A stretch of 64,000 bases of DNA from Williamsia sp. 1138 (GCF_002095435.2 NZ_MJEJ02000049.1:1-64000), one strand, 5' to 3'; counted from the stretch's first letter, positions 17,557-27,359 are shown. Numbers and translations: made by a program. The notes: a model not told the origin generated them from the sequence alone.

Positions 17557-18120
17557 TCAGGCAGCTGCGGCTTCGGAGGCACGGGCCTTCGCGAAATTGG
17601 CGATGCTCAGCGCGTAGTGAGGGGTCTCGAGTTCGCAGTGCTTACCGGAGGCCTCCTGGCGAGCAGCGGCTGCTTCTTCGAACGTCTGACCGCTGGCGGT
17701 GATGAACTCCAAGAACTCTTCGGTCGGGTGCGAGGTCACCGTGTTGATGTAGCGGAGCTGATCGCCCTCGAGCTGTTCGATGCCGAGCTCCCAGATGACC
17801 TGCGTCGTGGTCCACCCCGCGGCGCTGAACACATCGGAGATCGAAACCATCTTGCAGTAGTGCTTGCTCGCGACCTCGAAACGGTACTGCTGGATGACCA
17901 GGCCGGTGCCGATCATCTCGACATTGATCGACATCGGGGTTCCGTCATCGTCAACGGTGTAACCGGCGGCCTTGTGGTCGCCGGGCGCGCAGCGCTGGTA
18001 CTCGTGCGTGGGCAGGGTTTTGAGCCACTGCTCGATATCGACGTACTCCAATGGTGCGGTCACATCGGAGGTGACCACTGCGTGTGAGAGTTGCAGATCG
18101 GGGCGGGGCGTTGCAGTCAT
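17557..18120 (-). CDS. Conserved hypothetical protein, SRPBCC-like
   Basis: A 187-residue cytoplasmic protein. The central part (APGDHKAAGYTVDDDGTPMS, MIGTGLVIQQYRFEVASKHY, TTTQVIWELGIEQLEGDQLR) alternates strands ending in a long C-terminal helix, as in START/SRPBCC ligand-binding proteins. The helix is Ala/Glu-rich (QTFEEAAAARQEASGK). No catalytic residues are evident, and the family assignment is from pattern only. It heads a likely minus-strand unit with the UBP zinc finger gene. Confidence 0.6.
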   Translation of the reverse strand: MTATPRPDLQLSHAVVTSDVTAPLEYVDIEQWLKTLPTHEYQRCAPGDHKAAGYTVDDDGTPMSINVEMIGTGLVIQQYRFEVASKHYCKMVSISDVFSAAGWTTTQVIWELGIEQLEGDQLRYINTVTSHPTEEFLEFITASGQTFEEAAAARQEASGKHCELETPHYALSIANFAKARASEAAAA

Positions 18121-18590
18121 TGGGACGGTCCTTTGCTCTGGGCGCCCCGACTGTCGGAGCGGAATCTGTTCGACAAGAGAAAGTTTCGCTCAATCGGTGA
18201 CTGACTGTCATTGACGGTTCCCGTACTTGCTACCTACCGGCTAGCAGGTACCGATCTCTGGGCTGAGAAGGTCGCACGCTGTTTCATACAAGATCGTGGC
18301 CGCAGGCCTCCTCGTACACATCGCCCGCCGGCGCTGGGCGTGTTTCACTTTTGGGTATGGCCAAAGCTGCGTCAACCTCGGCCGTACAGTCGTGATTCTC
18401 AAGTGGCGCCAAGCGGAACCTTTGTGCCGCAACCACTCTCGGTCAGCCCATGATCGAACCGGCAGGTCGGCGGATACGCTGTGTGCGGCGTGCTCGCCCG
18501 GACCTGTGTGCCCCGGTCGGACTCGACGGCATCTCCACGGCGACGACCCGCTACCCAACTCCCCCCGCCTGCGTGGATCATCCGTCCCCG
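18121..18590. other. Gene-poor stretch with one inverted repeat
   Basis: About 470 bases with only implausible short frames. An imperfect inverted repeat, TACCTACCGGCTAGCAGGTA at about 18231-18250, lies about 110 bases upstream of the SRPBCC-like gene and could be an operator for it. Nothing else was recognised. Confidence 0.4.
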
Positions 18591-18608
18591 CCCCTGTTCA
18601 ACAAGGGG
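18591..18608 (-). terminator. Possible terminator hairpin
   Basis: CCCCTGTTCAACAAGGGG forms a G/C stem with a small loop, about 20 bases beyond the stop of the membrane protein gene on the minus strand. There is no T tail, so termination is uncertain. Confidence 0.35.
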
Positions 18609-18627
18609 GGTAGCGGTCGGGCGAGAG

Positions 18628-19643
18628 TCAGTTCTCTTGGTCGAATCGCCGGCGCTGCCGAACTCCGTACGCCGCGGCCCTCACGGCTTCGTCGTCTTCC
18701 ATGCCCGACCCCAATGCGCCGCCGAGCGTGGCGATCCCAGCTACCAGCCAGGCCATGAGTAACAGTGACGAGAAGTCCATCGGATGACCGATGTTTTCGG
18801 TGACCATCTGCGGCGGTATGGTCCACCACGCTGTGAGCAGCAGCAAAACGAACACCCCGGCATGGAAGACAACTACTCCGATTGTCAGGGTGACGAGGGT
18901 CGACGCGTTGTACAGAGTCGCGCGCTCACGGTCGCCGGCCGTCGGCGGCCTTTCCCACAAATCGTGTTCGACGACGAGCCACGCGATCATCGCGAGGCTC
19001 GCCAGTACCGTGACGGCGCTCAGCCGCCAAGGGCCCATGGTGGCAGAAAGTTGCCACATCGTCGGGTAAGCGAGACTCACCGCCCCGGTGGCGAACGCCG
19101 CCATCATCACCTTCGACATCCCGGTCACCAATCGCCATGGCCGATTGGCGTAGACCATCCCCGCGAGCAGTCGAAGTCGCGAGAGGGCCGACGGTGCGAC
19201 GTAGTGGACGTTGCCGCCGTCCTCTACCCTCCGATTCGGCGTGGCGGTTGAGATGACTTCGGTTGGTGCATCACCTCGGCCACAACAGTCTGCGTCAGGT
19301 TCCTCACCCGACGCTCGGTGAACGCCCCGCCCAGCCCGGGAATCGAGATGATCCCGAAGCGATCCGCCACGCTGAGGTCAGCGATCACTGGGGTTGTTCC
19401 CTGCCTGCGAGGCATGTCGGTGAGATAGATGACGACGTCCTCGGCTTCGGCATCGGGATCGATGGTGCCTATGACCTCGGCAAACTCAGTTTGTTCATCG
19501 ATCGCGTATGCGTGCTCTCGAGTAGATATTTGCCAACTATCGTGCTTGGTGTCGTCCCCGAGCGGGTGGGACAGCGAGTCGCTCAGGTGTTCCGCGATCG
19601 TTGACGGGGCACCCGGGTCGGCGATCAATAAAATTGATGGCAT
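18628..19643 (-). pseudogene. Membrane protein split by a one-base deletion
   Basis: The first frame (19643-19224) encodes a soluble Rossmann-like region: MPSILLIADPGAPSTIAEHL, VVIYLTDMPRRQGTTPVIAD and GLGGAFTERRVRNLTQTVV. The second frame continues EDGGNVHYVAPSALSRLRLL and then about four membrane helices to 18628. One-piece proteins of this layout are known among actinobacterial hypothetical proteins, with NRPWRL introducing the membrane half. The frames join if GGAGGGTAG near 19225 is read with one more G, so a four-G run probably lost one base. About 338 residues if repaired. Function unknown. A read error is a strong alternative because the change is in a homopolymer. Confidence 0.75.
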
Positions 19644-19685
19644 TACTCCCCCTTCCGTAGCGGGGTTACCCTTCAGCTCCGATGG

Positions 19686-20585
19686 TCAAACCGGCGACTG
19701 GCCCCAGCCTGCCGTCTCCACCGCCGCGAGATGGGTCTGCTCGAGGAACTTGAGCACCATGGCATCCGGATCCGTCGCTTGTCTCACCAGGTGGTACGGC
19801 AGAACGTATTCCCCTAGCGTGCTGTCCCAATGCGCAGGAGCCTCGACGGCGGGATGTGTGTCGTATCCGTCGGGATGGGGGTACGCATATGCATAGAAGA
19901 CACCTTCTTCGGCGCCCCCTGGCCAATAACCTGCGCTGGAGACCTCATCGCTGTAGGCCTCGTGCATGACCCAGTCGGGGCAGTTCGGGACTCCGCCGGG
20001 ATGTTGCGGCGCAGGCCGTCCGGAGAACCGGGTGACCGCCAGATCGAATGCGCCCGAAAAGAAATGGACGGGTGAGGACTTTCCGCGAAACTCACCGCGG
20101 AACTTCGTGAAGACACCATGCGCGGAGACGAGCGACCGCCAGAAGCGAGATACAGCGGCCGCGTCGTACGACGCGTGTGTCGTGTCCTGTGCGAACGGGG
20201 TTGCATCGGGAAGTTCAACCGGAGTCCCGACGATTTCGATGTCGAACCCGAGCTCAGCCAGGTGACGGATGTACTCGTCATAGAAGTCGGCGACGGATCG
20301 CGGTTCGAGCTTGATCCGGCGAACGCTGCCGTCGGTGACGAGGATCAGTAACTCGTGCTCCAGGAAGTCGAAGCGGATCTCCAGGCCGCGACTGCCCGCC
20401 AGCATCAGGGACGTGGTGAGTCCTCGTGCGTCCACATAGAGCGGAACGCCCCACCAATGATTGATCTGGGGCCCTAGAGCCATGCGCGTCTTTCCGACAA
20501 TCTGGGTCCACAGCTGCAGCGTGTCTCTGGTGTCGACCCATGAATCCAGCGGCAGTGCAGGCCAAGCGTCGTGTTCGGTACTCAT
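19686..20585 (-). CDS. DUF5996 family protein
   Basis: A protein of about 299 residues from the ATG at 20585 (MSTEHDAWPALPLDSW). It matches the DUF5996 pattern: DTRDTLQLWTQIVGKTRMAL, then NHWWGVPLYVDARGLTTS, DGSVRRIKLEPRSVADFY, SPVHFFSGAFDLAVTRFSGR and YSDEVSSAGYWPGG. The family is widespread in actinobacteria and other bacteria; no activity is known. It is soluble with no signal. The longer frame upstream has no ribosome site and was rejected. It lies 42 bases upstream of the split membrane protein gene on the same strand. Confidence 0.85.
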   Translation of the reverse strand: MSTEHDAWPALPLDSWVDTRDTLQLWTQIVGKTRMALGPQINHWWGVPLYVDARGLTTSLMLAGSRGLEIRFDFLEHELLILVTDGSVRRIKLEPRSVADFYDEYIRHLAELGFDIEIVGTPVELPDATPFAQDTTHASYDAAAVSRFWRSLVSAHGVFTKFRGEFRGKSSPVHFFSGAFDLAVTRFSGRPAPQHPGGVPNCPDWVMHEAYSDEVSSAGYWPGGAEEGVFYAYAYPHPDGYDTHPAVEAPAHWDSTLGEYVLPYHLVRQATDPDAMVLKFLEQTHLAAVETAGWGQSPV

Positions 20586-20656
20586 GGATCCCATGATCCC
20601 CGACGTCTGCTCGACCCGCACCTACATCAGCTGTGCGCGTGCAACTGCGGGCTTTG

Positions 20657-20818
20657 TCAGTCGTTGTCGGTGGCGGGTCCTTCCTGAGTGGCCCCACCTT
20701 CGCCGGACCAGTCGCCGGACGTCTCGCCCTCGGCAGGATCGGACTGTACGTCGGGGTTCACGCCCTCTGGTCCGGTGCCGGCGTCTTCGGTCTGCGGATC
20801 TGGCTTCTTCTTTGTCAT
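20657..20818 (-). CDS. Small acidic disordered protein
   Basis: A 53-residue protein from MTKKKPDPQTED, with GPEGVNPDVQSDPAEG and a Gly/Ser/Asp-rich tail. It has no hydrophobic core and is probably disordered. Very similar short proteins occur in other actinobacteria as uncharacterised entries, which is why it is kept. No purine-rich ribosome site precedes the ATG (the + strand has GGAGG there instead). Function unknown. Confidence 0.55.
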   Translation of the reverse strand: MTKKKPDPQTEDAGTGPEGVNPDVQSDPAEGETSGDWSGEGGATQEGPATDND

Positions 20819-21098
20819 AGGAGGTCCATACCCGAACACTGTCGTCGTCAACCCCACCGCTGGGATCAGCCGTACCAACGACGCGAATCGCTGTCTACCG
20901 TGCTCGGTCGCTCCCTGGTGTCAGTACCGCGGTGAGCACCTGTCTGCCGGAGTCGACATCGGAGCGCAGTGGTACCTGTGATCGCGACCGAAACGGGCGA
21001 CCAGTGCCGCTGAATCCATCTGCCCCCCTGCCGAGAGATCGTGCTCCGAGCACCGCCGGACGACTCTGGCTGAAAATACATTCCGAGAAATCACGGAA

Positions 21099-22703
21099 TC
21101 AATGAGTCAGACCAGCATCCTTACTGCCGTACGCATCACGAAGTTTGGGTTTGACCACCTTGCCACCGGGATTTCGTGGCAATTCGTCGACGATGACGAG
21201 GTCCTTGGGATGTTTGAAGCGCGCCAGATTCTGGTCGAGGTGAGGCCCGAGGTCGACGAGGGTGAGCGTGTCGGTGCCGTCGGCCAGCACGACCACTGCA
21301 ACGGGCACTTCGCCCCACTTCGGATGGGCCCGACCGATGATGGCGGCTTCGGCGATTGCAGGATGGCTGTAGAGAACATTTTCTACTTCAGCGCAGTAGA
21401 TGTTCTCGCCACCGGAGATGATCATGTCTTTGGCGCGATCGACCACATAGAGAAATCCCTCGTCGTCCTGCCGAACCAGATCGCCGGAATGGAACCAACC
21501 GCCGCGGAACGCATCTGCTGTGGCCTGCGGGTTCCGCCAGTACCCTTTCATCAGGTTGGGCCCACGATAGACGATTTCGCCGACCTCGCCGGGTTTGACG
21601 TCCTCCATCAGAGGATCCACGATCCGGGCGGTCACCGCCGGTACCACTTTGCCGATCGACCCGATCTTCCGGATGGCGTCCTCACCCTCGAGAAGGGTTG
21701 TGACCGGCGACATCTCGGTTTGTCCGAACGCCGTCATGTTGAGTGCCTCGGGAAACAGTTCATTCATTTCTTTGAGCACGGTGTCGGGAGCGGGAGCAGC
21801 CCCCCAACTGATTGTCCGCAGCGCCAGGTGGCGGGGCTTGGCCCTTTGCGCAGCGCAAACCGCTTGCCACTGGGCGGGCACCATGAATACCGATGTCGTG
21901 CCTTCACGCTCCAGGGTGTCGAGCATGTCCTCCGGGTCGAATGCGCCGAGCGGATGGATGACAGCGCGGATACCGCGATAGAAGACCGGGGCAAAGGCGG
22001 CGATGCCCGCGATATGAAAGATCGGAGGCACGACCGAGGCGATGTCACCCGGCCGGCCATCAGATGCATTGATGGTGGTCATGGCCTGCGATTGCAGGTT
22101 GGCGTGGGTCAGCATGGCGCCCTTGGGTTTACCGGTGGTTCCCGAGGTGTACATGATGAGGGCCACGGTGTCTTCAGGAATGTCGACCTCTGTCAGATGC
22201 GCGGGATCCTGCGCCAGGAACGTCTCGTAGTCCAGGTGATCGGCGCTGTCTCCGGCGTCGACCACGATGGTGGTGTCGATGGCGCCGGTGGACGCCCGCA
22301 CCGCATCCGCCAGCGGCGCAAGAAGTCGTTCGGTGAGAATGATGGTGGCGCCACTGTCTTGAACCAGGTAGCCGACCTCGGCCGGACTCATGCGGATGTT
22401 GACAGGGACGGGGATCGCGCCGATCAGATTCGCCCCGAGCACCGCCTCGACGTATTCGGTTCGATTGAGTAGCGCGATCAAGATACGGTCGCCGAATCGG
22501 ACGCCGCGGTGTTGCAAAGCCGCGGCGAATCGGTGCGATCGGTCGTCGAGGTCACGCCAGGTCGTTGCAGTTCCGAGATACTTCACCGCGATTTCGTCGG
22601 GTGTCATCAGAGCGTGTCGTCGCACCTGTGTGTTCCAGGTATTTCGACTCGAGCGCATCGGTTCGAGGAGGAGCTCGCTGGTCGAGTCTGCAGCGACTGT
22701 CAT
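21099..22703 (-). CDS. Acyl-CoA synthetase (FadD-like, AMP-binding)
   Basis: A 534-residue ANL-superfamily ligase that should activate a carboxylic acid to its CoA thioester through an acyl-AMP. Visible motifs are the P-loop MYTSGTTGKPKGAML, the FGQTEMSP motif, the hinge region DMIISGGENIYCAEVENV and the C-terminal catalytic lysine in NPGGKVVKPKLR. Length and motifs are complete. The substrate is not predictable; neighbours suggest fatty, steroid or aromatic acids. It lies downstream of the PEP-dikinase operon on the same strand with 144 bases between, so it may be a separate unit. Confidence 0.92.
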   Translation of the reverse strand: MTVAADSTSELLLEPMRSSRNTWNTQVRRHALMTPDEIAVKYLGTATTWRDLDDRSHRFAAALQHRGVRFGDRILIALLNRTEYVEAVLGANLIGAIPVPVNIRMSPAEVGYLVQDSGATIILTERLLAPLADAVRASTGAIDTTIVVDAGDSADHLDYETFLAQDPAHLTEVDIPEDTVALIMYTSGTTGKPKGAMLTHANLQSQAMTTINASDGRPGDIASVVPPIFHIAGIAAFAPVFYRGIRAVIHPLGAFDPEDMLDTLEREGTTSVFMVPAQWQAVCAAQRAKPRHLALRTISWGAAPAPDTVLKEMNELFPEALNMTAFGQTEMSPVTTLLEGEDAIRKIGSIGKVVPAVTARIVDPLMEDVKPGEVGEIVYRGPNLMKGYWRNPQATADAFRGGWFHSGDLVRQDDEGFLYVVDRAKDMIISGGENIYCAEVENVLYSHPAIAEAAIIGRAHPKWGEVPVAVVVLADGTDTLTLVDLGPHLDQNLARFKHPKDLVIVDELPRNPGGKVVKPKLRDAYGSKDAGLTH

Positions 22704-22847
22704 TGGCGTATCCCCTGGTGTCGTCGGACATGGCGGCCCTCAGCCTTGTGCTGTGACCTCAGTCTCACTGTAGAGGCTGCGGTCAAAGTGCGCCCGGGAA
22801 TCTGATCACGCGTGCCGCCGGATCGAAACACCGCTCAGTACAACAGG

Positions 22848-25226
22848 TCAGGGCCGATCGAGACGCGTGATCACCCCTCGGTCGCCGTCCACCCGGACTC
22901 GATCGCCGGTTTTGAGCACCTGCGTGGCCACCAGGGTGTTGACAACGCAAGGCAGACCGTACTCGCGTGCCACCACAGCACCGTGGGACACCGAACTGCC
23001 GATATCGGTGACGAGTGCCGAGATGACCGTGAAGTACGGCGTCCACCCGACGTCGGTGACCGGGGCCACCAGGATCTCACCACGCTCCACTTCGCGCGCG
23101 TCGACGATCGACCTCGCAACGCGCACGACGCCTTCCACGGAACCACGGCTGGCGGGCCGTCCGACGATCTCGTCGCCGGTGACACTGGGTTGCGGACGGG
23201 CGATCAGCGGAGTGGGTCGGCCGACAGAAACGTCGGCGAACTCGAGAGAGCCTTGGAATGCCAGCGCTTCGCGACGCTTCACCGCGCTCTGGATGAGTGC
23301 GGTGACGTCTTCTGAACCGACGATGCGAGTCAGTTCTGCACGGTCGAAAAAGAACACCAGATCCGAGTCGGGCAGTCGTCCCGCCTTCGCCAGCACCCCA
23401 CCGAGGTGCCGATAGCCCAGCTTGAGCGAGTGCGCCATCAGGGCCATCTTCGACTTCGTCTCCTCGCGTCCGCGCGCGCCACCCTGGGCCAACCGTGCGA
23501 GAAGTCTGACGGTAGACGACGTGGCCGCCTCGACGTCGATGCTGCTCGGTCTTGTCGCAGCCGGATCGAGCGCCGACCGCACCATCACCTGCATCATGGC
23601 ACCCAGACCCTCGAGATCCTCGGCCCAGGATGCGTCGCGCATACACAGTTCTCTGTACCCGCGGTGGCCGTGACGATCGAGGAACTGATCGAGCGCCTGA
23701 CCGATCGAGCCGCCCGAAGTTCTCAACTCGGCGATGGCGACGGCCGGCTTCGCGGCCAAGAACCTCTCTGCGGCCACCGCGTCGGCGGCCACGGCGTGTA
23801 CCACCGAGTCGAGCTCCTCGAGCATGAGCGCACTCTCGACTTCGGTTGCACCGGCCATGAGCCGGGTGGCGTCGGCTCGACCCTCGTCCTCGCTTCGACC
23901 CGACTTGATCGCCTGTTTGATCAAGACACTCTCGAGAATATTGGCCGCAACTGCTGCGCGCGACGAAGACCGCACATGTGTCAGCGTGATCTCGCAATAC
24001 TGTTCAACGCCAGACTCCAACTCTTGCAGCACAAGTCGAGGATCATCACTCGTCGGGACACGAAACGCGGCGATCTGCCTCGGCAGGCGCCGGATCGCGG
24101 GACCGGCGGACAATGCATACGTACTGAGTCGAACCGTGTTGATCAGCTTTGCAAGAAACGGTTTCGGTGGTTTTGGCTTCAGCTCGTCGACGACCCGACC
24201 GCAGATCGAAATCGAGAACTGCTCCAAAGAGTTGCCCAGCAGGCCTGAACTCAGTCCCGTCCCCTCGGTCATGTTCAGAAACATGTGTCCCTGGAAGTAG
24301 CCGACCTGCAGCCATGGCGTCTGATAGCTCGGCTGTGCCCGCGCCACCACCTGAGTCATCTGCATCGCGTAGTCGATGGCGAAGCCGGACACCGATGCGG
24401 TCAACGGGCAGAATGCACCCGGCATCATCTCTCCGATGTTGCAACGCGTGTAGACGTGATCGTCGCCCGCGAGAGGCGAATCCATCTCGTTCAAGTCGCC
24501 GGGCAGCGTCGTGATCGGACGGGCTTGCAGCCACCACAGTGTCCCTGACTGGTCGATGGCCCACTCGAGATCCATAGGCCTGCCCCAGTGTTCAGAAGCA
24601 CGCACGGCGCCGGACCGGATGTTGGCGATCTCGTCGGTCGACAACACCGGAGTTTCACCGACCTCACGGACAGCGGAGCCGCCTTGGATGTCGAGGACGA
24701 GATGGTCCGGGGATGCGCTCCCGTCGACGAGCGCTTCGCCGAGTCCGGCAATGGCGTCGATGACCATCAGGTCGCGTCTGCCGGTGGCCGGATCCGCGGT
24801 GAACACCACCCCGGCGGCGCGCGCGTCCACCATCTGCTGAACCACCAGATGCATGGTGGCGGTGACTTGTCCGCTGTACGACGAGGCCCGCCCAGAATGT
24901 ACCGAGTCGGCGCACGCGCGCACGGCCCGGACGAAGTCATCGGCGGAGTCGACACCCAGGACGGTGTCGTATTGACCGGCGAAGGATTGATCGTCACCAT
25001 CTTCGCCGACTGCCGAGGACCTGACGGCCACCGGGGTCGCGCCGAGGGCCTCCATCCGGGAGAAGCATGTCCCCACGTCCTCGGCAGCGGCGTGGGCCGA
25101 CGCATCACGGATCACGAATCCCACCGGTACCGGAAGTCCGAGACGACGCAGCTGGGCCAGCCCCGCAGCTTTGCCACCGTAGCGTTCGTCGTGGACCTCG
25201 TCGAACTCGATCGTTGTCAGCGTCAT
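22848..25226 (-). CDS. Rifampin-phosphotransferase-like PEP-utilising dikinase
   Basis: A 792-residue three-part protein. Residues 1-245 are a PEP/pyruvate-binding ATP-grasp domain (GGKAAGLAQLRRLG, VAVRSSAVGEDGDDQSFAGQ, DLEWAIDQSG then LQARPIT). The middle, starting at about 260 with CNIGEMMPGAFCPLT, aligns by eye with the substrate-binding domain of RPH. The end (about 690-792) is the swivelling phosphohistidine domain: DIGSSVSHGAVVAREYG, with catalytic His. RPH enzymes split ATP and move the beta-phosphate to a hydroxyl of rifampin. Here the ORF overlaps an F420 oxidoreductase by 4 bases in a catabolic-looking operon, so another hydroxylated substrate is plausible. RPH is about 865 residues, so this is shorter. 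Confidence 0.85.
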   Translation of the reverse strand: MTLTTIEFDEVHDERYGGKAAGLAQLRRLGLPVPVGFVIRDASAHAAAEDVGTCFSRMEALGATPVAVRSSAVGEDGDDQSFAGQYDTVLGVDSADDFVRAVRACADSVHSGRASSYSGQVTATMHLVVQQMVDARAAGVVFTADPATGRRDLMVIDAIAGLGEALVDGSASPDHLVLDIQGGSAVREVGETPVLSTDEIANIRSGAVRASEHWGRPMDLEWAIDQSGTLWWLQARPITTLPGDLNEMDSPLAGDDHVYTRCNIGEMMPGAFCPLTASVSGFAIDYAMQMTQVVARAQPSYQTPWLQVGYFQGHMFLNMTEGTGLSSGLLGNSLEQFSISICGRVVDELKPKPPKPFLAKLINTVRLSTYALSAGPAIRRLPRQIAAFRVPTSDDPRLVLQELESGVEQYCEITLTHVRSSSRAAVAANILESVLIKQAIKSGRSEDEGRADATRLMAGATEVESALMLEELDSVVHAVAADAVAAERFLAAKPAVAIAELRTSGGSIGQALDQFLDRHGHRGYRELCMRDASWAEDLEGLGAMMQVMVRSALDPAATRPSSIDVEAATSSTVRLLARLAQGGARGREETKSKMALMAHSLKLGYRHLGGVLAKAGRLPDSDLVFFFDRAELTRIVGSEDVTALIQSAVKRREALAFQGSLEFADVSVGRPTPLIARPQPSVTGDEIVGRPASRGSVEGVVRVARSIVDAREVERGEILVAPVTDVGWTPYFTVISALVTDIGSSVSHGAVVAREYGLPCVVNTLVATQVLKTGDRVRVDGDRGVITRLDRP

Positions 25227-26221
25227 GACGACTCCCCTAAAGCGTCCACGATCTCGGCGAGTGACCCGACGTCGATGGGGCTGGGTTGATAGAGGCAGAT
25301 CCGGTCCGATACCCCGTTGACGCGATCACGGATGTGGGAAGCCACCTCAGCCGGGGTTCCGCACGCAGCGATGGTGTGCAGTATGTCGTCGTCGATCAAG
25401 GTGGCCATCTCCTTCCAACGGCCCTGTTTGGACATGGCGTTGAGTTCAGGTTGCAGATCACCCCAGCCGTGAGCGTCGAGCACGGGCCGGTAGGCGGGGG
25501 TGGAACCGTAGAACGCCAGCAGCATCCGGGTCGAGGTATGGTCCTCGTCGCGTCCGGTGCCGACAGACACGATGATCTCGGGCACCACCTCGAAGTCGTC
25601 TTCGCTGCGTCCTGCAGCAGCCAACCCTTCCCGGACCGCAGGCAATGTCGTCTCGTGGAGGAACCGCTTCGACCCGAACGGCATCACCAGGAGTCCGTCG
25701 GCTACTTCCGCGGTTGCTTTGGTGAGCCGAGGTCCTAGCGCGCCGAGGTAAATAGGCGGCGGACCGAACGGGTTCGGCCCGGGCACGAAGGTCGGCGTCA
25801 TCAAGGTGTGCCGGTAGTACTCTCCGCGGAAGTCCAGCCGCTCCCCCTCATTCCACGTGGCGAAGATCGCTCGCAACGCTCCCACCATCTCTTTCATCCG
25901 GGCGACCGGACGATCGAACTCCGCTCCGTAGCGCTTCTCGATCTGCGCGCGTACCTGCGTGCCAAGCCCCAGGATGAAACGCCCTTCGCTCAGCAGTTGC
26001 AGATCGTTGGCTTGATGCGCGAGCTGAATCGGATTGCGGGGGAACGCGATCGCGACATTCGACATCACATCGAGATTCTTGACGGACGACGCCAGCACCA
26101 GCGGTGTGAAGACATCGAACGGTCCTTCGAAGGTGAACACTCCAGATGCGCCGGCCTCTTTGAGCACTTCCGCGCGTTCGACCGCATCGGTGGGGCCAAA
26201 CAGCGCTGTCATGATTTTCAT
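25223..26221 (-). CDS. LLM-class F420-dependent oxidoreductase
   Basis: A 332-residue luciferase-like monooxygenase-fold protein. Family features are VFTFEGPFDVFTPLVLASSV, the AIAFPRNPIQLAHQANDLQ block, SEGRFILGLGTQVRAQIEKR and a C-terminal TPAEVASHIRDRV. The region RFILGLGTQV is typical of the F420-binding LLM group rather than FMN monooxygenases. Likely role: hydride transfer to or from an alcohol, aldehyde or enone using F420. Its stop overlaps the dikinase start (ATGA) and it follows the lipocalin-like gene after 9 bases, so three genes form one operon. Confidence 0.88.
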   Translation of the reverse strand: MKIMTALFGPTDAVERAEVLKEAGASGVFTFEGPFDVFTPLVLASSVKNLDVMSNVAIAFPRNPIQLAHQANDLQLLSEGRFILGLGTQVRAQIEKRYGAEFDRPVARMKEMVGALRAIFATWNEGERLDFRGEYYRHTLMTPTFVPGPNPFGPPPIYLGALGPRLTKATAEVADGLLVMPFGSKRFLHETTLPAVREGLAAAGRSEDDFEVVPEIIVSVGTGRDEDHTSTRMLLAFYGSTPAYRPVLDAHGWGDLQPELNAMSKQGRWKEMATLIDDDILHTIAACGTPAEVASHIRDRVNGVSDRICLYQPSPIDVGSLAEIVDALGESS

Positions 26222-26230
26222 ACCCGCCGC

Positions 26231-27346
26231 CTAGCCGGCCACGTCGGTCCAGTCGGAGAACCCCGACGGGTGGTGGGGGCCGATCACGCCATGCTCGAAC
26301 AAACCCGCACCCTTGCTGACAGTTCCGTCGGCTTCGGTGCACACGGCCTCGCCGATATGGTCGATGAGACTGAACGGCGCTCGGGCCATCACCTCCGGAT
26401 CCGTCAGGTCGAAGCTGACTCGTTCGGCGAACGGACCGCCCTTCCAGCTACCGTGGGCCCACGAGGAGTCGCCACCGTAGCCCGATCCGAAAGCGATGGG
26501 TGCAAACAATTTCGACTCGATATCGAGCGATATCTGGTCGCCTGCCCGGTTCATGAACTCGACATGGGCGCCACGGGGAATCCTCGTTCCGGGCGCGTAG
26601 TCGATGGTGGCGCGGACTCCGTCGAGCTGTTCGACGCGGCCGTCTCTCCAGCGGCGGGTGCAGTCGTAGAGGCTGCGGTGGCCGTCGGGATCTTCCTGGA
26701 GGATCAAGAACAGCTGGGAGTCATCGAACGCCAGCGGTAGGTAGAGCCACCACATCCCGCGGAATGCGGCATCCGGCCGACCGGCGGGCTCGGCCTCACC
26801 GACAGGTCGGATCCCCCATGACCGGTCGCGGCTCGCCACGCTGGAGTCATGATCGACCTCCAACCGTTCGCCGTCGACATCGATCCAGCCCTGCCACGAG
26901 CCGACCTGGGCGAATCGGCTCGCCTGCAGCGTCACTCGCCGCTCGGTGAGCATCTCGTGCGGCTTCTCCAGTACCGCGGGGAACAGACCGCGCCACGTGA
27001 GGTCCGCAGAAATGCCTTCGGTCTTCGCGAGGGTGAGGTGCATCTGCTGCAGGGGCTCGATGACGTCGAGACGGTAGCCGTTGACGTTCTGATGAAGGCG
27101 GTCGTCGTCGATGGCGTCGCTCAGGTGTACGGCGGTCTGCGTGTCTCCGCGACGGACGACGAAGTAGGCGTCTTTGACACCGAGGCGCGGGTAGTAGCCG
27201 ATACCGGTCAACGCCATGAACTTTCCGCCTCGGTCGAGCACATTGAAATACGACCGGTCGTAGAAGTTTCGGTCGGATGTGGCCGGCCAGGTCAGCGGCG
27301 CGGGCGTCTGATGGATCGGAAACTCGTCGAGCGGGCTCAGGTTCAC
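26231..27346 (-). CDS. AttH/lipocalin-like hypothetical protein, operon head
   Basis: A protein of about 371 residues from the GTG at 27346, which has AGGGAGA just upstream; the frame could also start at a GTG nine codons earlier but that lies in the operator. It has two similar beta-rich halves: early NFYDRSYFNVLDRGGKFMAL with KDAYFVVRRGD, later SWGIRPVGEAEPAGRPDAAF with FRGMWWLYLPLAFDDSQLF. This is the layout of the AttH/CrtC-like lipocalin superfamily, some members of which act as hydratases or isomerases on terpenoids. No reaction can be assigned. It is first in the operon with the LLM protein and dikinase. Confidence 0.65.
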   Translation of the reverse strand: MNLSPLDEFPIHQTPAPLTWPATSDRNFYDRSYFNVLDRGGKFMALTGIGYYPRLGVKDAYFVVRRGDTQTAVHLSDAIDDDRLHQNVNGYRLDVIEPLQQMHLTLAKTEGISADLTWRGLFPAVLEKPHEMLTERRVTLQASRFAQVGSWQGWIDVDGERLEVDHDSSVASRDRSWGIRPVGEAEPAGRPDAAFRGMWWLYLPLAFDDSQLFLILQEDPDGHRSLYDCTRRWRDGRVEQLDGVRATIDYAPGTRIPRGAHVEFMNRAGDQISLDIESKLFAPIAFGSGYGGDSSWAHGSWKGGPFAERVSFDLTDPEVMARAPFSLIDHIGEAVCTEADGTVSKGAGLFEHGVIGPHHPSGFSDWTDVAG

Positions 27347-27359
27347 AAGCTCTCCCTCA

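Noticed and set aside
18211-18558. Short frames on both strands
   Set aside because: No ribosome sites, odd composition and no recognisable domain.
21102-22472. Long 456-codon open frame on the plus strand
   Set aside because: It is antisense to the FadD gene, low in complexity (His, Arg, Gly-rich) and matches no family; typical GC-rich shadow.
22848-25226. Calling this gene a rifampin-resistance rph
   Set aside because: Domain layout fits, but length and operon context point to another substrate; resistance cannot be claimed from sequence alone.
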